58,799 nucleotides of DNA, from positions 1-58,799 of the forward strand of contig JABJBP010000051.1 of NCBI GenBank assembly GCA_018665815.1, in the 5' to 3' direction. Made by a program: the position numbers and the translations under genes. The number at the start of each line of letters is the position of its first letter. The first letter of the stretch is position 1. The notes under the pieces are model-generated. The model saw nothing but the letters and a program-made list of their open reading frames with translations, was not told the origin of the DNA and made no database searches. Below are positions 1 through 8,525 of this stretch, one piece after another. This stretch comes from Rhodospirillaceae bacterium (GTDB lineage: Bacteria; Pseudomonadota; Alphaproteobacteria; Rhodospirillales; Casp-alpha2).

Positions 1-60
1 CACCTGATAGGCAGTGTAGAAGCGAGGGTCGGGAATAAAGGTAGGCTTAGGTTTAGGCAT
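1..60 (-). CDS. N-terminal start of an unknown protein, cut by the window edge
   Basis: Only the first 20 codons are inside the window, reading MPKPKPTFIPDPRFYTAYQV from an ATG at 60. A strong Shine-Dalgarno GGAGGA (minus strand of 67-72) lies six bases upstream, which makes the start convincing. The lysine/proline-rich beginning is not enough to recognise a family. It lies next to tRNA-derived fragments (360-383 and 536-574), so it may belong to an integrated element; that is inference. Confidence 0.6.
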   Translation of the reverse strand, partial: MPKPKPTFIPDPRFYTAYQV

Positions 61-233
61 TTTCCGTCCTCCGAAAATGAGGTTAGTGTGCGTCACAACT
101 AGACCGCATTAGACTGCCGTCAAACATCAAGCCACCCCTCTTGAAACGTGACAGAGCACCGGTGTTGGTTCGATATTCACAGTGTGGGTGAATGCGGATG
201 ATCTTTGCCGTGGAAGGCAATATCGCATGCGCG

Positions 234-239
234 ATTATA
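234..239 (-). promoter_or_regulatory. possible -10 box for the edge gene
   Basis: The minus strand reads a perfect TATAAT here, with a weak TTTCAT 18 bases upstream as the only -35 candidate. It points towards the gene starting at 60, leaving a leader of about 170 bases. This is a pattern match only. Confidence 0.3.
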
Positions 240-359
240 CCACGCCGGTGCAGGCGAATGAAAGAGACTGGGGGCGTTCTTGGAGTTTGACAGAAAGTTT
301 GAAAACGCGGAATGGCTGTTTTCTGCGGTTCTGTTGGCACCCAGGTTGGCATTCAGAAA

Positions 360-383
360 TGGTCGGGGCGAGAGGATTTGAGC
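360..383 (-). other. tRNA-Pro 3'-end remnant, probable attachment-site scar
   Basis: The minus strand ends in CTCTCGCCCCGACCA preceded by TCAAATC, i.e. the T-loop, T-stem 3' side, acceptor 3' strand, discriminator and CCA of a tRNA-Pro-type gene. The matching 5' acceptor (CGGGGCG) and an intact anticodon arm are absent: the upstream bases (about 384-425) only vaguely resemble a tRNA-Pro body. A 3'-terminal tRNA block without the rest of the gene is the usual footprint of a tyrosine-recombinase attachment site. It differs in sequence from the intact tRNA-Pro(GGG) at 38087-38163. Confidence 0.5.
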
Positions 384-462
384 TAACGATTTCTGGCTGT
401 TGGTCACAAACTGGTCACGAAGTACATCTGGATAGGCCTGGGTTGATCGGAATGTTCTGAAG

Positions 463-499
463 TAAAAAAGGGAAAGGCCTGGAAACCTAGGCCTTTCCC
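463..499 (-). terminator. strong intrinsic terminator (minus strand)
   Basis: On the minus strand an 11-bp perfect stem GGGAAAGGCCT / AGGCCTTTCCC with an 8-base loop is followed directly by TTTTTT. It lies downstream of the tRNA-Ser 5' fragment (536-574) and no protein gene ends just upstream of it. The RNA it terminates is therefore either that fragment or something lost. Confidence 0.8.
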
Positions 500-535
500 G
501 ACCAATACGGTCGAAGCATGTTGCCTTTTCTTGAA

Positions 536-574
536 TTTCAAGACCAGTGCCTTCAACCACTCGGCCACCCGTCC
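536..574 (-). pseudogene. 5' half of tRNA-Ser(UGA), ending at the anticodon loop
   Basis: Read on the minus strand from 574, the sequence gives acceptor 5' strand GGACGGG, then TG, a class-II D-arm GCC-GAGTGGTTGAA-GGC, anticodon-stem 5' strand CTGGT and loop CTTGAAA with anticodon TGA (540-538). After the loop the expected ACCAG stem partner, long variable arm, T-arm and CCCGTCC acceptor partner are missing. Instead the strand continues TTCAAGAAAAGG towards the terminator at 463-499. It cannot make a functional tRNA-Ser. It may be an integration or rearrangement scar, or a tRNA-half small RNA. Confidence 0.65.
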
Positions 575-704
575 GCGCATCCTGGCTGTGCCGGGATTGC
601 GGCTTTCTAACTGTTTATGCGGCGCTCGTCCACACTAACGGTGGGTATTGCCGTACGCGCGAGTTCTGTGTTGCGGCGGGCAAGTCCACGGAGTATCACC
701 ACGC

Positions 705-1502
705 ATGTTTTTCTGGCTGTCGAAAATTCTCTGGTATTTGCTCAACCCGTTGAATTTGGTGTTTCTCGGGATTTGCCTGCTGGCCGTCTTGCTGTGGCTG
801 AATAAGGTCCGTGCGGCACGTATTTTGTCGAGTGTGATGGCTGTTTGTGCCGTGTTGGTGACAGCATTACCGATTGGCGATCTTGCCATTCAGCATTTGG
901 AAAATCGCTTTCCCGCAAATCCCGTTCTGCCGGCGCACATTGATGGGGTTGTCGTCCTGGGCGGCGTAATTAGCCCGAAACTCAGCAAGGCGCGGGGGCA
1001 ACCGCAACTGGGGGACGGAATGGAGCGTATCACCGCCGTCGCTGATATCATTCGGTCATCACCCAATGCAAAGATCATTTTCACCGGCGGTTCCGGTGAT
1101 CCGTTTCAGCAGCAATACAAAGAAGCTGATTTTGCACCGCAGGTATTTCGGCAATTTGGTTTTGATCCGGTGCGGGTGACGTTTGAGAATAACTCCCGCA
1201 ATACCGCCGAAAATGCCAAGTTTAGCTTTGCTATCGCGCAGCCGAAACCGTCCGAGACCTGGGTTTTGGTGACGTCCGCATTCCATATGCCCCGGGCCTT
1301 CGGCACCTTTCGCCGTGCCGGATGGAAGATCATTGCCTATCCCGTCGATTACAATACGACGGGCACAGCAACATTTGCCTTCGGTTACAGTTTTGGGCAC
1401 GGCATGAGCAGCGCAACGCGCGCGTTGCATGAAGGCATCGGCTTATTGTTTTATTGGTTAACGGGTCGGACCGACACGCTTTACCCGGGGCCTAATTTGT
1501 AA
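705..1502 (+). CDS. YdcF/DUF218 family membrane protein
   Basis: About 265 residues from the ATG at 705, chosen because CGGAG lies about 11 bases upstream and the protein then begins with the membrane segments (MFFWLSKILWYLLNPLNLVF). Two N-terminal hydrophobic helices (about 5-30 and 35-60) precede a DUF218 domain. Its typical elements are visible: GVVVLGG, a TGGSGD turn, the ENNSRNTAENA block and LVTSAFHMPRA. The family includes E. coli ElyC/YdcF-type proteins linked to envelope or polyprenyl-carrier metabolism; the exact reaction is not established. It stands upstream of cell-wall genes on the same strand, which fits an envelope role. Confidence 0.8.
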   Translation: MFFWLSKILWYLLNPLNLVFLGICLLAVLLWLNKVRAARILSSVMAVCAVLVTALPIGDLAIQHLENRFPANPVLPAHIDGVVVLGGVISPKLSKARGQPQLGDGMERITAVADIIRSSPNAKIIFTGGSGDPFQQQYKEADFAPQVFRQFGFDPVRVTFENNSRNTAENAKFSFAIAQPKPSETWVLVTSAFHMPRAFGTFRRAGWKIIAYPVDYNTTGTATFAFGYSFGHGMSSATRALHEGIGLLFYWLTGRTDTLYPGPNL

Positions 1503-1586
1503 GAGCCGGCCGATGCTGAATCAGGCCAGTAAATCTTAACTCTTTCGTGGCATCTTCGGTGGCCGTGAAACCAGGATCCATCGTTG

Positions 1587-2810
1587 ATGACTGATATCAG
1601 AAAATTCCGTTCGACCACGGCCGCCACATTGCTGGGCGCTGTGCTCACGTTGTTGCCAATCGACCCCAGTATGGCGAAAACCGTTGGCCCGCCACCGCCC
1701 TTTGCCGGCTGGATGGCTGAGTTGCGCGCGGACGCGTCAAAAATGGGAATTTCGGAAGCCACCTTGAAACGTGCGCTTGATGGTGTGAAGCCAATCAAGC
1801 GGGTGATTGAACTGGACCGCCGGCAGCCGGAATTCACATTGACACTGGGCAGCTATTTCAAAAGGGCGATCACCGAGAAACGTATCGCCAAAGGCCGCGA
1901 GATGCTGAAGACACATCGCGCCCTGCTTGCACGGGTGCATAAGAAATATGGCGTGCAGCCCCGGTTTCTAGTCGCGTTTTGGGGGCTAGAGAGCAACTTT
2001 GGGCAATACACTGGTGTGTTTCCGGTGGTGGGCGCCTTGGTGACGTTGTCTCATGACCGTAGGCGGGCGCGGTTTTTCCGCCAGCAACTGCTGGCCGTCC
2101 TTCAATTGATCGATGGCGGACATTTTCCGGCGGGTGTGAAGGGGTCGTGGGCGGGGGCCATGGGCAATCACCAATTTATCCCGACCACGTACCGGGATTT
2201 CGCTATTGATTTCGATGGCGATGGCAAACGCGATTTGTGGAACAGCCTGCCCGATATCTTCGCCTCGGCGGCGAATTATTTGAGCCGGTCAGGTTGGGAT
2301 ATAGATCGCACGTGGGGCCGTGAAGTGAAGCTGCCCAAGGGATTTAATATCGCATTGACCGGCGAAGATACCCGAAAACCTTTAGAGGAGTGGCGGAAAC
2401 TGGGCGTGCGCCGCGCCGACGGCGGCGTTTTGCCATCGCTTGATATCGACGCGTCGGTGATGCTTCCTGCGGGTTTTCAAGGACCGGCGTTTTTGGCTTA
2501 TCGCAATTACCGCACGATCATGATCTGGAACCGCTCACATCTTTACGCTCTGGCCGTCGGTCATTTGGCGGATCGGTTTACGGGCAAAGGTAGATTGGTG
2601 GCGAAAATCGCCGGTGATCAACCTCTATCGCGCGCGCAGATCCTTGAGATGCAGCGACACTTGGCAAGGCGGGGATTTGATCCCGGCGTGCCCGATGGCC
2701 GCGCCGGTCCAAAGACCAGGAAGGCGATCAGGGATTTTCAAAAATCGGTCGGATTGCCAGCGGATGGCTACCCAAGCCGCCGCTTGGTTAAGCGGGTGGT
2801 CCCCAAATAA
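1587..2810 (+). CDS. lytic murein transglycosylase, MltB-like, with PG-binding domain
   Basis: A periplasmic enzyme that cleaves the MurNAc-GlcNAc bond of peptidoglycan with 1,6-anhydro product formation (family knowledge). A signal peptide ends near residue 30 (..DPSMAKTV). The SLT_2 domain spans roughly residues 40-330, with the catalytic glutamate in FWGLESNFG near residue 135 and the GAMGNHQFIPTTY block. A C-terminal PG_binding_1 domain (about 345-405) has the repeat pattern LQRHLARRGFDPG / DGRAGPKTRKAI. A TTG codon immediately precedes the ATG at 1587; the ATG is preferred. It is followed by rlpA and a D,D-carboxypeptidase, forming a peptidoglycan-remodelling group. Confidence 0.88.
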   Translation: MTDIRKFRSTTAATLLGAVLTLLPIDPSMAKTVGPPPPFAGWMAELRADASKMGISEATLKRALDGVKPIKRVIELDRRQPEFTLTLGSYFKRAITEKRIAKGREMLKTHRALLARVHKKYGVQPRFLVAFWGLESNFGQYTGVFPVVGALVTLSHDRRRARFFRQQLLAVLQLIDGGHFPAGVKGSWAGAMGNHQFIPTTYRDFAIDFDGDGKRDLWNSLPDIFASAANYLSRSGWDIDRTWGREVKLPKGFNIALTGEDTRKPLEEWRKLGVRRADGGVLPSLDIDASVMLPAGFQGPAFLAYRNYRTIMIWNRSHLYALAVGHLADRFTGKGRLVAKIAGDQPLSRAQILEMQRHLARRGFDPGVPDGRAGPKTRKAIRDFQKSVGLPADGYPSRRLVKRVVPK

Positions 2811-2917
2811 CGCGCAGTTGGGGGCGTCGCGAGCTGTTGAACTACATATAGGGTGATTTCCCTTGTTTTTCATACCAGATATAGGCAATCTGCGAAGGAT
2901 TTGAGAATAGGTGGTAT

Positions 2918-3928
2918 ATGATGCGGACAGCCCGGTATCAGGGTCTGTGGGTAGTCGCCCTGGCGGTGCTGGGGCTCTCGGCGTGTTCCGAAACGCAGCT
3001 TGCTATTCATTCGGCAAAACGAGTCGTTGGTGCGGTGGATCAACAAAAGCCGGCGCCAGGCTATAAGGTCGGCAATTCCTACCAAATCAGCGGCACTTGG
3101 TACTACCCGAAAGAAGACTACGGCTACGATGAAACCGGCATTGCGTCATGGTATGGCACCAAGTTTCATGGCCGCCGCACCGCGAACGGTGAGATTTACG
3201 ATATGAACACCCTGACGGCGGCGCATCGGACCTTGCCGATGCCCAGTTACGTGCGGGTCACCAATCTTGAGAACGGCCGTTCGATGGTTCTCAAAGTCAA
3301 TGACCGCGGACCTTTCGCGAAAGGCCGGATCATTGATATTTCACGCCGCGGTTCGCAATTGTTGGGTTTTCAGAAAAAGGGCACGGCGAAGGTCCGTGTG
3401 CAAATTCTGGCTGATAAAAGCCGGGCATTGGCGGTCCGGATGCAAAACCAGATCGAACTGGCGAATGTCGGCTCGCCGATTACCATCAAACGCCTGCCAA
3501 AGGCCAAAGTCACCGGCGAGACCCTAGCGCCGCCGGAAGGGGCGAAGGCATCCGAACCGGTCGTTGCGGCGCGCGCCGTGCCGCCACCTCAAAATGCGCC
3601 ATTGGTTCGGTCGGCCCCCCCGGCACCAGCGGCGAATTCGATATCAAGGGTGGCGCCGGAACCAACCAACGGCACGGTGATCCAAACACCTGTCGGCGCA
3701 TCTAATATTTTCGTCCAGGCCGGGGCATTCGGCCAATATGACAATGCCAATAAGGTGCGCGCGCGGCTGTCTTCCGTCGGACCGGTCAATATATCCAATG
3801 TGTTGGTCAATGGCCGTGATCTGTATCGGGTTCGCGTTGGACCGCTCGCCAGCGTCGCTGAAGCCGACCGGATGATGGGATCGGTTGTTCGGGCCGGCTA
3901 TAAGAGCGCTAGGATCATCGTTGAATAA
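2918..3928 (+). CDS. rlpA: RlpA-like septal lytic transglycosylase lipoprotein
   Basis: RlpA cleaves glycan strands lacking stem peptides at the septum. Two in-phase ATG codons occur at 2918 and 2921; the second has better spacing from AGGTGG. The lipobox LSAC places the lipidated cysteine at residue 23 (first ATG). A double-psi beta-barrel domain follows (about 70-170), with GIASWYG, the RRTANGE loop and the catalytic-type VKVNDRGPF. After a proline/alanine-rich linker, a C-terminal SPOR domain (about 260-336) should bind denuded septal glycans. It sits between mltB and the carboxypeptidase gene. Confidence 0.9.
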   Translation: MMRTARYQGLWVVALAVLGLSACSETQLAIHSAKRVVGAVDQQKPAPGYKVGNSYQISGTWYYPKEDYGYDETGIASWYGTKFHGRRTANGEIYDMNTLTAAHRTLPMPSYVRVTNLENGRSMVLKVNDRGPFAKGRIIDISRRGSQLLGFQKKGTAKVRVQILADKSRALAVRMQNQIELANVGSPITIKRLPKAKVTGETLAPPEGAKASEPVVAARAVPPPQNAPLVRSAPPAPAANSISRVAPEPTNGTVIQTPVGASNIFVQAGAFGQYDNANKVRARLSSVGPVNISNVLVNGRDLYRVRVGPLASVAEADRMMGSVVRAGYKSARIIVE

Positions 3929-3985
3929 TCGTTAGGCGGCATCGCCGGGAACCATAATTTGTTCCTAAAAATAGTGTAAAAACAA

Positions 3986-5143
3986 ATGATTAAAATGTTT
4001 AAGTTATCTTTGACGTTAACTTTCGGATTGGTTTTTGCCGGGCTATTTGGCTCATCGGCACAGGCCATCGAGACGATTGCCAAATCGGCGATCATTATTG
4101 AGGTTGCGACCGGTGAGACGTTGATGGCCAAGGATGCGGACGCGCCGATGGCCCCGGCATCCATGAGCAAGCTGATGACCCTCTATATGCTTTTTGAGCG
4201 CCTGAAAGACGGATCTCTGTCCTTGGACGATACGTTCCGCGTCAGCGACAATGCCTGGCGCAAAGGCGGCGCGAAAAGCGGCTCTTCAACGATGTTCCTG
4301 TCGCCCAGAAAACGCGTGAAGGTCGAAGATTTGATCCGCGGGATTATCGTGCAGTCGGGCAATGACGCCTGCATCGTCGTTGCCGAGGGATTATCGGGCA
4401 GTGAGGCCGGCTTTGCCGTCGAAATGACCGAGCGGGCGCGGGAAATCGGATTGGCCAGCAGCACGTTTCGCAATGCCACTGGCTGGCCTGATCCGGAACA
4501 TCGTATGACGCCGCGTGATCTGGCGACCTTGGGCCAACGGTTGATCGAAAAATTTCCCGAATATTACCGCTTCTTCAAAGAAACTGAGTTCACTTATGGC
4601 GGCATTCGACAAATGAACCGCAATCCGTTGCTGTACAAAGAAATGGGTGCTGACGGCTTGAAGACCGGGCATACGCAGGAATCGGGCTTTGGTCTGACGG
4701 CTTCGGCCATTCGTAACGGGCGGCGTCTGGTTCTTGTCGTCAATGGTTTGGCATCAAAAAAGGCGCGCAGCCAGGAACCCGAACGGCTGCTTGAGTGGGC
4801 GTTTCGGGACTTTAACAATTATGCGCTGTTCAAGGCCGGTGAAAAGATTGAGGACGCGCAAGTTTGGCTAGGCGAGCAGCCGCGTGTGCCGATGATGATC
4901 GGTAAGGATGTGACGCTGACCATCCCCCGCAAGGCGCGGCGCAAGATGAAGGTGTTGGTGACCTACAAGGCAGTACCAGCGCCCGTCGCCAAAGGGGACG
5001 TAATTGGTCAGCTCAAAGTCAAAGTACCGGGCCGCGACGACATGATCGTGCCTCTTGTTGCTGGTGCTGATGTCGCGCGGTTGGGCGTCATCGGTCGCCT
5101 GTGGGCGGCGCTGAGCAATATTTTGTTCGGAGAAGCCGGGTAA
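3986..5143 (+). CDS. dacC: serine-type D-Ala-D-Ala carboxypeptidase (PBP5/6 family)
   Basis: Removes the terminal D-alanine of peptidoglycan pentapeptides in the periplasm. A signal peptide ends near residue 27 (SSAQA). All three penicilloyl-serine transferase motifs are present: SMSK at 59-62 (nucleophile Ser59), SGN at 124-126 and KTG at 226-228. A PBP5_C beta-domain follows (about 290-375), and a C-terminal amphipathic stretch (LGVIGRLWAALSNILFG) probably anchors the enzyme to the inner membrane. A second ATG lies at 3995. The gene ends 5 bases before tmk. The symbol dacC versus dacA cannot be settled from sequence. Confidence 0.9.
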   Translation: MIKMFKLSLTLTFGLVFAGLFGSSAQAIETIAKSAIIIEVATGETLMAKDADAPMAPASMSKLMTLYMLFERLKDGSLSLDDTFRVSDNAWRKGGAKSGSSTMFLSPRKRVKVEDLIRGIIVQSGNDACIVVAEGLSGSEAGFAVEMTERAREIGLASSTFRNATGWPDPEHRMTPRDLATLGQRLIEKFPEYYRFFKETEFTYGGIRQMNRNPLLYKEMGADGLKTGHTQESGFGLTASAIRNGRRLVLVVNGLASKKARSQEPERLLEWAFRDFNNYALFKAGEKIEDAQVWLGEQPRVPMMIGKDVTLTIPRKARRKMKVLVTYKAVPAPVAKGDVIGQLKVKVPGRDDMIVPLVAGADVARLGVIGRLWAALSNILFGEAG

Positions 5144-5148
5144 TTAAC

Positions 5149-5787
5149 ATGGCTGATGGCGTTTTCCTAACGTTTGAAGGCGGTGAAGGGGCAGGGAAAT
5201 CAACCCAGGTCCGGCGTCTGGCCGCGGATCTTGAGCGTTCCGGCATCGACGTCATCAGCACGCGCGAACCCGGAGGCTCACCCGGTGCGGAAGACATTCG
5301 GAAACTCCTAGTGTCCGGCGATGTTGCGCGCTGGCAGCCGCTGACCGAAGTCGTGTTGCATTACGCGGCCCGCGTCGAACACGTCGCGACCGTGGTTCGT
5401 CCGGCGTTGGAGCGCGGGACCTGGGTGATCTGTGACCGGTTTCACGATTCGACCATCGCCTATCAAGGTTATGGCCATGGCCTTGAAATTGAGTTGATCG
5501 ATAATCTTCATCAGCAGTTATTGGACGGCTTTAAACCCAACTTGACCATGATCTTGGATATCCCCGTCGATGCCGGTTTGGCCCGTACCGGCGGGCGCGA
5601 CGGTGTAGAGGACCGATATGAGCGCATGGACAGCGAATTTCACCAGCGGCTTCGTGATGGTTTCTTACAGATTGCCGCTGCCGAGCCCGAACGCTGCGTC
5701 GTCATTGACGCCATATCTAGCGAAGACGCGGTCCACCGGGACGTGATAGCCTGCATCAAAGAGCGCCTGTCCATTCAACTCGGTTGA
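5149..5787 (+). CDS. tmk: thymidylate kinase
   Basis: Phosphorylates dTMP to dTDP. The ATG at 5149 is chosen because it follows a CGGAGAAG ribosome-binding site and the P-loop FEGGEGAGKSTQ then begins at about residue 7, as usual. The DR(F/Y)H motif CDRFHDST and the lid segment RTGGRDGVEDRYE are present. The product is about 212 residues, normal for the family. A longer frame reaching into the carboxypeptidase gene exists but adds no conserved sequence. It is followed after 15 bases by holB, its usual alphaproteobacterial partner. Confidence 0.95.
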   Translation: MADGVFLTFEGGEGAGKSTQVRRLAADLERSGIDVISTREPGGSPGAEDIRKLLVSGDVARWQPLTEVVLHYAARVEHVATVVRPALERGTWVICDRFHDSTIAYQGYGHGLEIELIDNLHQQLLDGFKPNLTMILDIPVDAGLARTGGRDGVEDRYERMDSEFHQRLRDGFLQIAAAEPERCVVIDAISSEDAVHRDVIACIKERLSIQLG

Positions 5788-5802
5788 ACCGTATATCCAG
5801 CC

Positions 5803-6921
5803 ATGTCCGAAGTAGATTTAGACCAAGATTTTCCCGAACCTCGGGCCAATGAGGCGCTTCAAGGCCACGAGGCCGCGGAAAATCACCTGCGTGGCGCGCT
5901 TGATAGTGGCCGATTGCACCATGCATGGCTGATTTCGGGACCAAAGGGGATTGGCAAAGCCACGCTGGCCTACAGGTTTGCGCGCTACGTCCTGACCTAT
6001 GGTCATGACGGCGGCGGTGGTGATACGGGATTGTTCTCGGCTGCCGATTTAGCACCTGCGGGCCCCGATGAAGGATTGTTCGTGGCGCCCGAAAACCCGG
6101 TGTTCAAACGTATCGTCGCCGGCGGCCACACCGATCTCTTGGTGATTGAGCGGACCGAAAACGACCGTGGCAAGATGCGCACGGAAATCGTCGTTGACGA
6201 TGTCCGGAAAAGTCAGAATTTCTTCCATATGACGGCCGGGGAAGGGGGCTGGAGGGTGATCGTTGTCGATGCCGCCGACGAAATGAACACCAACGCTGCC
6301 AACGCGCTGTTGAAGATGCTCGAAGAACCACCACCCAATGCCTTGTTGTTGTTGGTTTGCCATAACCCTGGCCGGCTGTTGCCGACAATTCGCTCGCGTT
6401 GTCAGAAGTTGCGGCTCGAAGCGTTGGCGGTGGAAACGGTTGTATCGTTAATGTCGCGCTACGCCCCTGACATGCCCGCGGATGATGCACGCGTTGTCGC
6501 GGCATTAGCCGAAGGCAGCATTGGCAGTGCTCTGGATTTAATCAACGCGGGCGGTCTGAGTGTCTATGGCGAGGTGATGGCGTTGTTAGACGGTTTGCCA
6601 CGCATTGACGTGCCGGCATTGCATAAATTCGCGACGTCATGCGGCGGACAGAAGGGTGGACCGACGTTTGAGGCGGCGTCGGAATTGATCCGCTGGACCC
6701 TGGCGCGGCTTATTCGCCATGTCGGCGGCGGTGCCACCCAACTGGCGGCCAGCGAAGCCCAGTTGTTCCAGCGCATCGGACCGGCGCTCAGTGTCGATCG
6801 ATGGCTTGATGTTTGGGACAAAGTCGACCATCTTCTGAGCAGCGCGGATCACCGAAATTTGGATCGTAAGCAGGTGATATTGAACGCCTTTTCGACGATG
6901 GAACAGGCCGTTCGATCCTAG
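5803..6921 (+). CDS. holB: DNA polymerase III subunit delta'
   Basis: Clamp-loader subunit. The N-terminal AAA+ domain has LISGPKGIGKATLAYRFARY (about residues 45-65), the conserved VDAADEMNTNAANALLKMLEEPP sensor/helix region, and LLPTIRSRCQKLRL (sensor 1, SRC motif). The 372-residue length fits the longer alphaproteobacterial delta' proteins. The zinc-binding cysteines of tau/gamma-type subunits are not seen. It sits between tmk and metG, the standard order. Confidence 0.93.
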   Translation: MSEVDLDQDFPEPRANEALQGHEAAENHLRGALDSGRLHHAWLISGPKGIGKATLAYRFARYVLTYGHDGGGGDTGLFSAADLAPAGPDEGLFVAPENPVFKRIVAGGHTDLLVIERTENDRGKMRTEIVVDDVRKSQNFFHMTAGEGGWRVIVVDAADEMNTNAANALLKMLEEPPPNALLLLVCHNPGRLLPTIRSRCQKLRLEALAVETVVSLMSRYAPDMPADDARVVAALAEGSIGSALDLINAGGLSVYGEVMALLDGLPRIDVPALHKFATSCGGQKGGPTFEAASELIRWTLARLIRHVGGGATQLAASEAQLFQRIGPALSVDRWLDVWDKVDHLLSSADHRNLDRKQVILNAFSTMEQAVRS

Positions 6922-6974
6922 CGCGCTGGCCATAATCGACTGAAACCGACCTAGACCCAGGGTAATTCCCAACG

Positions 6975-8525
6975 ATGAGTGAACCGTACTACATCACGAC
7001 GCCGATTTATTACGTCAATGATGCACCGCATATCGGGCACGCGTATACGACGTTGGCGTGCGACGTATTGGCGCGGTTCAAGCGTCTCGACGGCTATGAC
7101 GTGAAGTTTCTGACCGGCACCGATGAACACGGCCAAAAGGTTGAAAAATCGGCCCAGACCGCAGGTATTGACCCACAGGCGTTCACCGACCGGGTGTCGC
7201 AGAATTTCCGCGATCTCGCTGATTTCATGAATTTCTCCCACGATGATTTCATCCGCACCACCGAAGAGCGCCATAAAGTGGCGTGCCAGGACATTTGGCG
7301 CCGGCTGATCGACGCGGGCGATATCTATCTTAGCGCTTATGCGGGGTGGTATGCGGTCCGCGACGAGGCTTTTTACGGTGAAGATGAATTGACAACTGGC
7401 GCCGACGGCAAGAAAACCGCGCCATCGGGTGCCGAAGTCGAGTGGGTCGAAGAGCCCAGCTACTTTTTTAAGCTGTCAGCCTGGGAAGACCGGTTGCTGA
7501 AATTTTATGACGACAACCCCAATTTCATCCTACCCAAGACCCGGCGCAATGAGGTGACAAGCTTCGTCAAAGGCGGCCTTCAGGACTTATCGGTATCACG
7601 TACGACATTCAATTGGGGTGTGCCGGTCCCGGGTGATGATGATCATATCATGTATGTCTGGCTGGACGCGTTGACCAACTACATCACGGCGGTGGGATAT
7701 CCGGAAACCGAAAGCGTCGAATACGCGCGCTATTGGCCGGCTGACTTGCATATGGTCGGCAAGGATATCTTGCGCTTTCACGCCGTCTATTGGCCGGCGT
7801 TCCTGATGGCGGCTGGCCTTGAGGCGCCGAAACGCGTGTTCGCACACGGCTGGTGGACCAACGAAGGCCAAAAGATCTCAAAATCCGTGGGCAATATCAT
7901 CGATCCCATTGATCTGGTGAACACTTACGGTTTGGATCAGGTGCGTTATTTTTTGCTGCGCGAAGTGCCGTTTGGCAATGACGGTGATTTCTCGCAACGC
8001 GCCATGGTCAACCGGATGAACGGTGAACTGGCCAACGATTACGGCAATCTGGCGCAGCGCGTGCTCTCGATGATCAACAAGAACTGCGAGGCCCGGGTGC
8101 CCGAACCCGGCGCTTTCACCGCTGATGATGAGGCGTTGCTGGGCCAGGCCCGCGGCCTGTTGGCTGATATCCGCACCAAGATCGACGTGCAGTCCTTCCA
8201 TGAAGTGCTGGAAGCCATCTGGGTGGTGATCCGCGCCGCTAATGGGTATGTGGACGCGCAAGCGCCTTGGAAGCTAAAGAAAGAAGACCCGCCGCGCATG
8301 GCCACGGTGCTTTATGTGCTGGGTGAAACCATCCGCCAATTGGCGGTCTTAACGCAGCCGTTCATGCCGCAAACGTCGAATGTCCTGCTTGATCAATTGT
8401 CCCAGGGCGCCGATCAGCGTGATTTTGCCGCTGCTGGCCCGGATGCTCAGCCGCTGGAATCTGGCCTTGAGTTGCCGAAGCCGGAAGGGGCTTTCCCGCG
8501 CTTCGTCGAGGAGGAGGGCGGTTGA
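6975..8525 (+). CDS. metG: methionyl-tRNA synthetase
   Basis: Class Ia aminoacyl-tRNA synthetase charging tRNA-Met. HIGH is exact (residues 19-22, APHIGHAYT) and the KMSKS loop appears as KISKS. The connective-peptide region (about 120-160, GWYAVRDEAFYGEDEL...) has no cysteines, so this is the zinc-less form. The C-terminal tRNA-binding (Trbp111-like) domain is absent, leaving 516 residues. The stop TGA overlaps the TTG start of the following TatD gene, suggesting translational coupling. Confidence 0.95.
   Translation: MSEPYYITTPIYYVNDAPHIGHAYTTLACDVLARFKRLDGYDVKFLTGTDEHGQKVEKSAQTAGIDPQAFTDRVSQNFRDLADFMNFSHDDFIRTTEERHKVACQDIWRRLIDAGDIYLSAYAGWYAVRDEAFYGEDELTTGADGKKTAPSGAEVEWVEEPSYFFKLSAWEDRLLKFYDDNPNFILPKTRRNEVTSFVKGGLQDLSVSRTTFNWGVPVPGDDDHIMYVWLDALTNYITAVGYPETESVEYARYWPADLHMVGKDILRFHAVYWPAFLMAAGLEAPKRVFAHGWWTNEGQKISKSVGNIIDPIDLVNTYGLDQVRYFLLREVPFGNDGDFSQRAMVNRMNGELANDYGNLAQRVLSMINKNCEARVPEPGAFTADDEALLGQARGLLADIRTKIDVQSFHEVLEAIWVVIRAANGYVDAQAPWKLKKEDPPRMATVLYVLGETIRQLAVLTQPFMPQTSNVLLDQLSQGADQRDFAAAGPDAQPLESGLELPKPEGAFPRFVEEEGG

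Noticed and set aside
182-460. 92-codon open frame containing GARGFEL
   Set aside because: Its GARGFEL sequence is the antisense translation of the tRNA-Pro remnant, a known false-gene pattern; no ribosome-binding site.
177-560. 127-codon minus-strand frame across both tRNA fragments
   Set aside because: It reads through the tRNA-Ser 5' half and the terminator hairpin; not a protein gene.
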